From Xanthobacter sp. NM-59 (GTDB lineage Bacteria; Pseudomonadota; Alphaproteobacteria; Rhizobiales; Xanthobacteraceae), in the NCBI RefSeq assembly GCF_021401125.1, contig NZ_JACBFQ010000017.1:1-58571 (forward strand): a DNA stretch of 58,571 nucleotides, in the 5' to 3' direction. The notes under the pieces are model-generated. The model saw only the letters and a list, made by a program, of their open reading frames with translations, made no database searches and was not told the DNA's origin. This document shows positions 1-6,299 of this stretch, piece by piece; the stretch's first letter is position 1; each line of letters starts with the position of its first letter. Made by a program: the position numbers and the translations under genes.

Positions 1-376
<376 letters not shown>

Positions 377-509
377 TCACGTCATCAGAAATTTCGTCGG
401 AAACGCCCCGCGGGTTACGGGAAGGAGCGCATCGCTGGTCCTGGGTCCATCGCTGGTCCTGACCTAGGCGTGCACTCAGCCCTCACTCGCCGTTGCGGGA
501 TGGAGTGGA

Positions 510-524
510 GCAACCAGCGTGCCA
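510..524 (-). promoter_or_regulatory. Sigma-54 (RpoN) promoter of nifH
   Basis: On the minus strand the bases read TGGCACGCTGGTTGC, a perfect match to TGGCAC-N5-TTGC with the -24 GG and -12 GC at the required spacing. Transcription should start near 498, leaving a leader of about 180 nt before nifH. Confidence 0.93.
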
Positions 525-562
525 AGTGCGCTCGGGCCGCGAAAAGTCGCTGCGAAGGCCTG

Positions 563-583
563 AAAAGTCTTGATGTACATCAA
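563..583. promoter_or_regulatory. FNR/FixK-type palindrome and possible IHF site in the nifH upstream region
   Basis: TTGATGTACATCAA at 570-583 is a perfect TTGAT-N4-ATCAA palindrome, the consensus for FNR/FixK/Anr regulators. It lies between the NifA sites and the nifH sigma-54 promoter. Overlapping it, the minus strand at 563-575 reads CATCAAGACTTTT, two mismatches from the IHF consensus and in the usual IHF position between activator site and promoter. The sequence cannot decide between the two roles. Confidence 0.5.
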
Positions 584-614
584 ATCGTGTCGGCCGCCGG
601 AGGGATGTCGGGGC

Positions 615-630
615 TGTGTCGAACCCGACA
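615..630. promoter_or_regulatory. NifA upstream activator sequence 1 (TGT-N10-ACA)
   Basis: TGTGTCGAACCCGACA fits the NifA binding consensus TGT-N10-ACA and has good dyad symmetry. It is about 100 bp from the nifH sigma-54 promoter on one side and about 115 bp from the opposite sigma-54 candidate at 736-750. Confidence 0.85.
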
Positions 631-644
631 GCGACATGAGACTC

Positions 645-660
645 TGTCGCAATCAAAACA
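645..660. promoter_or_regulatory. NifA upstream activator sequence 2 (TGT-N10-ACA)
   Basis: TGTCGCAATCAAAACA is a second exact TGT-N10-ACA site, 30 bp (about three helical turns) from the first, so two NifA oligomers could sit on the same face of the DNA. Confidence 0.8.
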
Positions 661-735
661 ACGTCGGCGCCGTTGGCATGCGTACTTCACGCGGGCTTCA
701 TGCGTCTTGCGCGGCGCGCGGCGAGGCTTCGTGGG

Positions 736-750
736 CGGAATGAATATTGC
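736..750 (+). promoter_or_regulatory. Probable sigma-54 promoter of the pseudo-receiver/nifO operon
   Basis: CGGAATGAATATTGC has the near-invariant GG-N10-GC spacing and an exact TTGC -12 box; the -24 side is weaker (CGGAAT against TGGCAC). It points toward the gene at 841 and is served by the same two NifA sites as nifH. Confidence 0.65.
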
Positions 751-791
751 TTGACGGGAAGGGCAGCTCTGCCCGCGCGCGGACGGGCGAA

Positions 792-825
792 CCTGCGGCT
801 TTGAGGATCCTGCGGCTTTGAGGAT
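792..825. repeat. Exact 17-bp tandem duplication in a 5' leader
   Basis: CCTGCGGCTTTGAGGAT occurs at 792-808 and again directly after it at 809-825, just upstream of the gene at 841. A similar 14-bp repeat (ATCGCTGGTCCTG core) occurs at 430-443 and 448-461 in the nifH leader. Confidence 0.9.
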
Positions 826-840
826 GGAGCGAGGAGCGAC

Positions 841-1275
841 ATGCAGATCGGCGTTGAAACTTCCAAGGCTGTCGACCAGCGGCGCGTCTTCGTCGTGGAC
901 GAGGATGAGATCACCCGGGCGGCGCTGCAGTTCATGCTGCACGACGAGATCGAGACCCACGAGCTCGCCACCCCGGAAGAGGCCTATGAGAAGGGCACCG
1001 GCTGGCTGCAGCCTCACGTGGTCTTGCTGGGTGTCGGCTACATCAAGAGCCGGGGCAACGACATCATCACCGAGATGAAGGAGAAGTTCCCCAACGTGCG
1101 CATCCTCATCGTCTGTGACAAGGCGGACGAGGCGGTGGCCGTGGGCGCCCTGAAGGCGGGCGCGGCGGGTGCCGTGGTGAAGCCGCTCACCCTCGAAGGC
1201 GTGCGCAAGAAGGTGGATACGGTGCTCGGCCGTGGCGGCGCGGTGCCGCTGGTTCAGCTCTCCATCATGAAATAG
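841..1275 (+). CDS. Nif-associated response-regulator receiver-like protein lacking the phosphoacceptor Asp
   Basis: This 144-residue protein has a CheY-like pattern: an acidic cluster after strand 1 (D20-E21-D22), a strand-3 segment HVVLLGVGYIKSRG, a strand-4 segment RILIVCDKAD and a strand-5 AVVKPLTLEG with the conserved Lys114. The position expected to carry the phosphorylated Asp is Gly64, and the usual strand-4 Thr/Ser is Cys92, so it is probably a pseudo-receiver that cannot be phosphorylated normally. There is no output domain, so it likely acts through protein contacts. It is first in an operon with nifO, divergent from nifH and apparently NifA/sigma-54 controlled. GAGGAG before the ATG is the ribosome site. 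The function is not known to me. Confidence 0.85.
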   Translation: MQIGVETSKAVDQRRVFVVDEDEITRAALQFMLHDEIETHELATPEEAYEKGTGWLQPHVVLLGVGYIKSRGNDIITEMKEKFPNVRILIVCDKADEAVAVGALKAGAAGAVVKPLTLEGVRKKVDTVLGRGGAVPLVQLSIMK

Positions 1276-1284
1276 GGGCGGGGT

Positions 1285-1725
1285 GTGGCGAGCGTCGTCT
1301 TCTACGAAAAGCCCGGCTGCGGCACCAATGCACGGCAGAAGCTGATGCTGGCCAATGCCGGGCACACGCTGGAGGTCAAAAGCCTCCTCACCGAGCCCTG
1401 GACCCGCGAGCGGCTGAAATCCTTCTTCGGTGAGACGCCGGTGGCGAGCTGGTTCAATCCGGCCGCCCCCGCGGTGAAGTCGGGTGCCGTCGACCCTTCC
1501 GCCATGGAGGGGGAGGCGGCGCTGGCGCTGATGGTGGAGCAGCCCATTCTCATTCGTCGTCCGCTGGTGGAGGTGGACGGGCAGCGCTGCGCCGGCTTCG
1601 ATCGCGAGCCCGTGTTGTCGCTGCTGGGTGAGGGCGTGACGCCGGTGGAAGGCTGTTCGCGTCCGGCCGACGGGCCCTCCTGTCCCGACCCGACGGCGGC
1701 GCGCGCCCCGTCCGTTCAGCCATGA
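1285..1725 (+). CDS. nifO: NifO, ArsC/Spx-like nitrogenase-associated protein
   Basis: This 146-residue thioredoxin-fold protein belongs to the ArsC-related nitrogenase-associated family. The N-terminus VVFYEKPGCGTNARQKLML carries the single Cys of the ArsC/Spx active loop, followed by the family segment LKSFFGETPVASWFNP. In Azotobacter nifO lies in the nifB-fdxN-nifO-nifQ region and has been linked to molybdenum allocation between nitrogenase and nitrate assimilation; the biochemical role is unresolved. The start is a GTG ten bases after the previous stop. Its last codons overlap the next gene in ATGA, which points to translational coupling. The C-terminal 25 residues are low-complexity Pro/Ala. 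Confidence 0.9.
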   Translation: MASVVFYEKPGCGTNARQKLMLANAGHTLEVKSLLTEPWTRERLKSFFGETPVASWFNPAAPAVKSGAVDPSAMEGEAALALMVEQPILIRRPLVEVDGQRCAGFDREPVLSLLGEGVTPVEGCSRPADGPSCPDPTAARAPSVQP

Positions 1726-3341
1726 ACGTCGCGGCGGCCCCGGCCGCGACCCCGACGGAACTGGCCATCGCCTATCACGAGCGCACAAAGCACAGCCTGA
1801 AGCGCTACGCGGCCGGCCCCGAGACCCTGGATTGGGACGGTCAGCCCAATCCCTTCCGCACCTTCGAGGGCGCCGATGCCACGGCGCTGCCGCTGCTGGC
1901 GGACCAGCTCGAAACGCCGTTCGCGGACCTGTTCACGCCCAACCGCGTGGCGCCGGCGCCGCTGACCCTCGGCTCGGTTGCGACGCTGCTGGAACTGGCC
2001 ATGGGCCTCACCGCCTGGAAGGAGCTCGGTCCGGACCGCTGGGCGGTGCGCGCCAATCCCTCCAGCGGCAATCTTCATCCCACCGAAGCCTATGTCATCG
2101 CCCAGAACGTGCCGGCGCTGGAAAGCGGCCTGCACCATTATGTGAGCCGCGACCATCTCCTGGAGCTGCGCTGCGCCAGCGCCGAGAAGGAGACCGCGAC
2201 CGTGGGGCGGCTGTGGATCGGCCTCAGCTCCATCGCGTGGCGCGAGGCGTGGAAATATGGCGAGCGGGCCTTCCGCTATTGCCAGCTCGATACGGGCCAT
2301 GCCCTGGGGGCCTTTCGCTATGCGGCGGCGTCCCTGGGCTGGCGGGTGCGCTGGGTGCCCGCCCTCGACAGCGCGGCGCTGGCCGCGCTCATGGGGCTCG
2401 ACCGCGAGGCGGATTTCGCCGGGGCCGAGCGGGAGGAGCCGGAGCTTCTCCTGGCCATCGACATCGAGCCGGACCTGGAACTCGACGCCGGGGCACTGCC
2501 GGCGCTCGATCCCGCGCGATGGGCGGGCAAGGCGAACGTGCTCGATCGCCATCCCATGTATCGCTGGCCGGTGATCGGCGAGGTGGAGCGCGCCACCCGC
2601 ATCATCGGCGCGCCCACGCTTGAGCCGGCACCGGCACCGGACCTGCCGCCGCGCGTCTCCAGCGTCACGCGCCGGGCGGCGGACATCATCCTCAACCGGC
2701 GCAGCGCGCAGCGGTTCGAGGCCAGGTTCCACATGCCGCGCGAGACCTTCTGGTCGATGCTGGATGCGCTGCTGCCGCGCCGGACGACACCGTTCGACGT
2801 GTGGGACATCGCGCCCGCGCTCCATCCCATCGTGTTCGTGCACAAGGTGGAGGGGCTCGACAGCGGCGTTTACGCCCTGCCGCGCCTGCCGGAGGTGGGC
2901 GAGAGGCTGCGCGCCGCCGTGCGCGACGATTTCGAATGGACCCGGCCGGAGGGCTGCCCGGACCATCTGCCTTTCTACCGCCTCGCCCGCACCGATGCGC
3001 GGGGCATCATCCGCACCCTGAGCTGTCATCAGGCCATCGCCGGCGACAGCTGCTTCTCCCTTGGCATGCTGGCGACCTTCGACGCGGCGCTGGGGCAGGG
3101 GGCGTGGCGCTATCGCCAATTGTTCTGGGAGGCGGGCCTGCTCGGCCAGGCGCTCTACCTGGAGGCGGAAGCGGCGGGCCTGCGCGGCACCGGCATCGGC
3201 TGCTACTTCGATGACGACTTGCACCAGCTGCTCGGCCTCGACGGGCGGCAGTTCCAGTCCATGTACCACTTCACGGTGGGGCGGCCCATGAGCGACGCCC
3301 GCATCGTCTCGTCCCCGGCCTATCCGGGCAGAAAGGCTTGA
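1722..3341 (+). CDS. SagB/ThcOx-type FMN dehydrogenase with two tandem nitroreductase-like halves, nif-linked
   Basis: The 539-residue protein looks like two nitroreductase-fold halves. Half one (about 1-300) has the signature ANPSSGNLHPTEAYV, typical of SagB-type enzymes, and YCQLDTGHALGAFRYAA. Half two (about 315-530) has RRSAQRFEARFHM, GVYALPR, QAIAGDSCFSLGM and YRQLFWEAGLLGQALYLEAEAAGLRGTGIG. SagB-type enzymes oxidise azoline rings in peptide natural products, but no cyclodehydratase or precursor peptide gene is nearby. The position between nifO and a rhodanese gene suggests a redox or metallocluster task in nitrogen fixation instead. It overlaps nifO by four bases. Confidence 0.85.
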   Translation: MNVAAAPAATPTELAIAYHERTKHSLKRYAAGPETLDWDGQPNPFRTFEGADATALPLLADQLETPFADLFTPNRVAPAPLTLGSVATLLELAMGLTAWKELGPDRWAVRANPSSGNLHPTEAYVIAQNVPALESGLHHYVSRDHLLELRCASAEKETATVGRLWIGLSSIAWREAWKYGERAFRYCQLDTGHALGAFRYAAASLGWRVRWVPALDSAALAALMGLDREADFAGAEREEPELLLAIDIEPDLELDAGALPALDPARWAGKANVLDRHPMYRWPVIGEVERATRIIGAPTLEPAPAPDLPPRVSSVTRRAADIILNRRSAQRFEARFHMPRETFWSMLDALLPRRTTPFDVWDIAPALHPIVFVHKVEGLDSGVYALPRLPEVGERLRAAVRDDFEWTRPEGCPDHLPFYRLARTDARGIIRTLSCHQAIAGDSCFSLGMLATFDAALGQGAWRYRQLFWEAGLLGQALYLEAEAAGLRGTGIGCYFDDDLHQLLGLDGRQFQSMYHFTVGRPMSDARIVSSPAYPGRKA

Positions 3342-3351
3342 GGAGATTGAG

Positions 3352-4152
3352 ATGGCCGAACGCGTTCCATTCCGCTGCATCGGCGTCAGGGAAGCCGATG
3401 CCCTGCTGAGGGACCCCCGCACCGTGACCCTCGATGTGCGCGACGCCGGCGCCTATGGCGCGGCCCATGTGGAGGGTGCGCGCAACATCACCTTTTCGGG
3501 CCTGTCCGAGCTCATCATGGGCACGCCCAAGGCGGTGCCGGTGCTGATCTATTGCTATCATGGCCATGCCAGCCGGGAATTCGCGCAGACCCTGTCGGAT
3601 TTCGGCTTCAAGGACGTCTACAGCCTGGATGGCGGCTATGAGGCCTGGCAGAGCTGGGAGCACGCCAATGCCCCCACCGGCACGCCGGACGCGACACTGT
3701 CCGGCTGGCTCACCGGGCTCGGCTTTCCGGCGGATGGCGTCAACGCCACCGTTGAGAATGGCATGACGCCGCTGATGAAGGCGGCGCGCGAGGGGCTGGG
3801 CGACATTGTCGGGCAGCTCATCGCCCTCGGCGCGGTGCTGGACGCGCGCAATGCCGACGGCAACACCGCGCTGTGGCTCGCCTGCGTGGGCAACCATCTC
3901 GACATCATCACCGCGCTGGTGAAGGCGGGTATCGATATCGACAACCGCAACGACAATGGCGCCACGTCGCTGATGTACGCGGCCTCCGGCGGCAAGGCGG
4001 ATGTGGTGGAACGCCTGCTGGAACTGGGCGCCGACCCGTTGCCGGAGACCCTCGATGGCTTCTCGGCCCTCGATCTCGCCTCTACAGAGGCCTGCCTGTG
4101 GCCGCTGCGCAAGGCCACCAAGGCGGCGAAGGCGGCGCTTGCTCCCGCCTGA
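3352..4152 (+). CDS. Rhodanese-ankyrin fusion protein, nif-linked sulfurtransferase
   Basis: Residues 1-105 form a single rhodanese domain: TVTLDVRDAGAYGAAHVEGA, active-site loop CYHGHAS with Cys68 as the persulfide carrier, then SLDGGYEAWQ. Residues about 135-260 form roughly four ankyrin repeats (NGMTPLMKAA, DGNTALWLACVGNHLDII, NGATSLMYAASGGKADVV, DGFSALDLAS). A rhodanese (rhdN) also accompanies nifO in Azotobacter. The likely role is delivery of sulfane sulfur, with the ankyrin part choosing the partner. It starts 10 bases after the previous gene behind GAGGAGA and closes the operon. Confidence 0.88.
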   Translation: MAERVPFRCIGVREADALLRDPRTVTLDVRDAGAYGAAHVEGARNITFSGLSELIMGTPKAVPVLIYCYHGHASREFAQTLSDFGFKDVYSLDGGYEAWQSWEHANAPTGTPDATLSGWLTGLGFPADGVNATVENGMTPLMKAAREGLGDIVGQLIALGAVLDARNADGNTALWLACVGNHLDIITALVKAGIDIDNRNDNGATSLMYAASGGKADVVERLLELGADPLPETLDGFSALDLASTEACLWPLRKATKAAKAALAPA

Positions 4153-4298
4153 GCATGGCGCCTTCCGGCCGTGCCCCCGCAGCCGCCCGGGCGGCCACGA
4201 AGCGCGGGGGCCGGAAGCGCAAGCCGGCAGGGCGTGGCCCCGCGGCGCGCGCCCCTTTGTCCCGTCGACGCCTGGGGGCGAAGCTCCCATAGTCCGGC

Positions 4299-4322
4299 TG
4301 CTATATTCACCGGCATAGAGCG
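4299..4322. promoter_or_regulatory. Mo-box-like (ModE-type) operator upstream of modD
   Basis: Half sites TGCTATAT and (reverse complement) CGCTCTATG flank a 7-bp spacer, resembling the enterobacterial ModE box CGCTATATA-N6-TATATAACG. The site sits about 60 bp before modD. No ModE gene is in the window, so the call rests on sequence resemblance and context. Confidence 0.45.
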
Positions 4323-4382
4323 TCTCGTGGTCGCCATCCGTTTGGCGGTCGCGGGACGCAGGCCGTTTTGCGGGAGCGCGGG

Positions 4383-5222
4383 ATGATGAAGTGGTGGACC
4401 GAGGCCATGCTCGATGAGCTCCTGGGCGAGGACGCGCCCCATGGCGATCTCACCACGGAGGCCATCGGCATCGCCGGAAAACGGGCGCGGCTTTTGATGT
4501 TCATGCGCGCGGAAGCCACCGTGTGCGGCATCGAGGTGGCCGAGGCGCTGTTTCGCAAGGTGGGGGTGGAGGTGGTGCGGCTCGTCTCCTCTGGCGCGCG
4601 GGTCGAGGCGGGCGCCGCCATCCTCTCCGCGGAAGGGGAGGCGGGGGGCGTGTTCGCCGCCTGGAAGGTGTCGCAGACGTTGGTGGAATATCTCTCCGGC
4701 ATCGCCACCCTGACGGCGGACCTCATCGCTGCAGCGCGTGCGGTGGCGCCCGACGTGGCGGTGGTGACCACTCGCAAGACCCTGCCGGGCGCCAAGTCCC
4801 AGATGATCGCGGCGATCCGCGCGGGCGGCGCCTTCCCCCACCGGCTCGGCCTGTCGGAAACCCTCCTGGTGTTTCCCGAACATCGGGTGTTCCTGGATGA
4901 TCCGGTGGCGCGCATCGCGGACCTGCGGCGCGCGATGCCGGAAAAGAAGGTGGTGGTGGAGGTGAAGACGCTGGAGGAGGTTGCCGCCATCCTGCCCGCT
5001 GGGCCGGACGTGCTCCAGTGCGAGAAGATGGCGCCCGAGGGTATCCGCGCGGTGGCGGATTTCGTTCAGGCCCAGGCCTCCGCCGCCATCGTGGCCGCGG
5101 CGGGCGGGGTGAACCTGCAGAATGCGGCGGCCTACGCAGCCGCCGGTGCGCGCATCCTCGTGACGTCGGCGCCCTATTGGGCGAAGCCGGCCGACGTGAA
5201 AGTGGTCATCGATCCCGCCTAG
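4383..5222 (+). CDS. modD: ModD, molybdenum-associated nicotinate-nucleotide pyrophosphorylase homologue
   Basis: ModD is a paralogue of quinolinate phosphoribosyltransferase (NadC) found with molybdate-transport and nitrogenase genes in alphaproteobacteria; its reaction is not settled. The protein shows the family pattern EDAPHGDLTTEAIGI, RAEATVCGI, TTRKTLPGAKSQMI with the phosphate-binding basic residues, RLGLSETLLVF and the C-terminal barrel end AAGARILVTSAPYWAKP. I chose the ATG at 4383, with GGGAGCG upstream, over an in-frame TTG at 4368. A 230-bp gap with a Mo-box-like site separates it from the rhodanese gene, so it is probably transcribed separately. It converges on mop through a shared terminator. 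Confidence 0.9.
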   Translation: MMKWWTEAMLDELLGEDAPHGDLTTEAIGIAGKRARLLMFMRAEATVCGIEVAEALFRKVGVEVVRLVSSGARVEAGAAILSAEGEAGGVFAAWKVSQTLVEYLSGIATLTADLIAAARAVAPDVAVVTTRKTLPGAKSQMIAAIRAGGAFPHRLGLSETLLVFPEHRVFLDDPVARIADLRRAMPEKKVVVEVKTLEEVAAILPAGPDVLQCEKMAPEGIRAVADFVQAQASAAIVAAAGGVNLQNAAAYAAAGARILVTSAPYWAKPADVKVVIDPA

Positions 5223-5249
5223 CTCTTGCGCGCCAGCGCGGGGCTGCTT

Positions 5250-5276
5250 GGGACCGGCGGGGTTGCCGCCGGTCCC
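5250..5276. terminator. Bidirectional terminator between modD and mop
   Basis: An 11-bp perfect inverted repeat (GGGACCGGCGG and its complement) with a 5-nt loop lies between the convergent stops of modD (5222) and mop (5299). A short TTAT follows on the plus strand. Confidence 0.75.
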
Positions 5277-5298
5277 TTATGTCGGCTGCGTGCCGCGC

Positions 5299-5505
5299 TT
5301 ACTTGCCCACCAGGATGCTGGACGACTTGATGAGCGCGGTGACCTCGTCGCCCACCTTCAGGCCCATTTCCTTCACCGACTGCTCGGTGATGTGGGCGAA
5401 CAGGATGTTGCCGCCGCCAATGTCGATGCTCACGGTGCCGGAGATCGGCCCCTCATGCACCTCGACGATTTTCCCCTTCAGTTGATTGCGCGCGCTGATC
5501 TGCAT
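5299..5505 (-). CDS. mop: Molbindin Mop, molybdate-binding TOBE protein
   Basis: This 68-residue single-TOBE protein begins MQISARNQLKGKIVEV and contains GPISGTVSIDIGGG, EQSVKEMGLKVGDEVTALIKSS and SSILVGK, the standard molbindin pattern. Molbindins assemble as hexamers that bind several molybdate or tungstate anions in the cytoplasm and buffer molybdenum. Its place beside modD and the nif genes fits supply to FeMo-co synthesis. GGGAGAAAG is the ribosome site. A Mo-box-like palindrome lies about 42 bp upstream, suggesting molybdate-dependent control. Confidence 0.95.
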   Translation of the reverse strand: MQISARNQLKGKIVEVHEGPISGTVSIDIGGGNILFAHITEQSVKEMGLKVGDEVTALIKSSSILVGK

Positions 5506-5546
5506 GGATCTTTCTCCCCTGGACCGGCGGAGCTGCCGGGCGGGAA

Positions 5547-5572
5547 ATATTATATCCTCACGGATACAGCAT
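5547..5572 (-). promoter_or_regulatory. Mo-box-like palindrome upstream of mop
   Basis: On the minus strand ATGCTGTATCC, a 4-bp spacer and GGATATAATAT form an imperfect inverted repeat (8 of 11 positions). It shares a GCTRTATYC core with the site before modD. ModE binding is inferred. Confidence 0.4.
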
Positions 5573-5669
5573 AGAACCTCCGTCGACGGCCTGCGGCTTC
5601 CGGAAAGATCCGGAGACCGGACAGAACCACTGTCGTGAACCCGCCGAAGCCCGTCCGCCGAAACTGCGC

Positions 5670-5685
5670 TGTCATCTTTGCGACA
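5670..5685. promoter_or_regulatory. NifA upstream activator sequence of the nifV operon
   Basis: TGTCATCTTTGCGACA is an exact TGT-N10-ACA site, 46 bp upstream of the sigma-54 promoter at 5731. This is closer than the usual 80-150 bp. Confidence 0.8.
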
Positions 5686-5730
5686 GGTGCGCGGCGTATT
5701 TTTCTGTTTAATATCAAATGTCTAATAAAT

Positions 5731-5745
5731 TGGTCCGCTGATTGC
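5731..5745 (+). promoter_or_regulatory. Sigma-54 promoter of the nifV-nifP-nifW operon
   Basis: TGGTCCGCTGATTGC matches TGGYRY-N5-TTGC with correct GG/GC spacing. The predicted transcript starts near 5757, about 75 nt before the first gene at 5831. The surrounding 5690-5735 DNA is markedly AT-rich for this genome. Confidence 0.88.
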
Positions 5746-5830
5746 ATAGGTGACTGCGAGGGGCCATTCGCCGGTTCGGTGGCTGGCTTCCAAGGCGCCA
5801 TTTTGGGCGCTCAGGCAGGTGGATCGCGGC

Positions 5831-6139
5831 ATGATCTCTCTTTCGACCAGCGCGGTTGAGGCGGTGAAGGTGGCCCTGTCGCTGGCCGCTCGCTCTGCCG
5901 AGGGCCTGCGCCTGGTGGCCGGTGAGGGGGCGCCGCACACTTTGCAGCTCATGATGCACCTGGACGTGGCGCGGAAAAACGACGTGGTGATCGAGCAAGG
6001 CGGCGTGAAGCTCTTTCTCGATGACCGCTCACGCGCCTTCGCCGATGGCCTGCATATCGATTTCGTCACCGCCCGCGGGGTGGATGGCGGCGGATTCGTG
6101 GTGGAGCCGCACGCGGCCCGCCACGGTCGGCTCGGATGA
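5831..6139 (+). CDS. HesB/IscA-like (A-type carrier) homologue with no cysteines
   Basis: The 102-residue protein follows the A-type Fe-S carrier pattern from end to end: MISLSTSAVEAVK, EGLRLVA, LQLMMHLDVA, DVVIEQGGVKLFLD, LHIDFV and GGGFVVEPHA. The three family cysteines are missing: the first aligns with Pro35 and the C-terminal Cys-x-Cys aligns with the stretch HAARHGRLG. There is no cysteine anywhere. It therefore cannot carry a cluster like IscA or NifIscA, though His94 and His98 remain as possible ligands. It is first behind the NifA/sigma-54 promoter, where other diazotrophs place IscA-nif and nifU. It looks conserved rather than decayed because the frame is intact. Confidence 0.8.
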   Translation: MISLSTSAVEAVKVALSLAARSAEGLRLVAGEGAPHTLQLMMHLDVARKNDVVIEQGGVKLFLDDRSRAFADGLHIDFVTARGVDGGGFVVEPHAARHGRLG

Positions 6140-6299
6140 GGCGCGCCATGCCGTCTCTCTCCTCACTCTTCATGGCTCCGGCGCGGCGCGGCATCACCGC
6201 TCGCGCGGGCGGCCTGTTGTTCCGTCTGACGCTGTCCGTACCGACGCATCGTCGCCGGTGCTTTTCAACGCCACTCGCTTGGTAGATTGGAAGGGACCC

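Noticed and set aside
570-660. A CRISPR-like or iteron array in the nifH upstream region
   Set aside because: The repeated motifs are individual NifA, FNR-type and sigma-54 sites with different sequences and spacing, not an array.
5750-5830. An upstream start at 5750 for the IscA-like gene
   Set aside because: Residues before 5831 do not match the family, and 5750 falls at or before the start of the sigma-54 transcript (about 5757).
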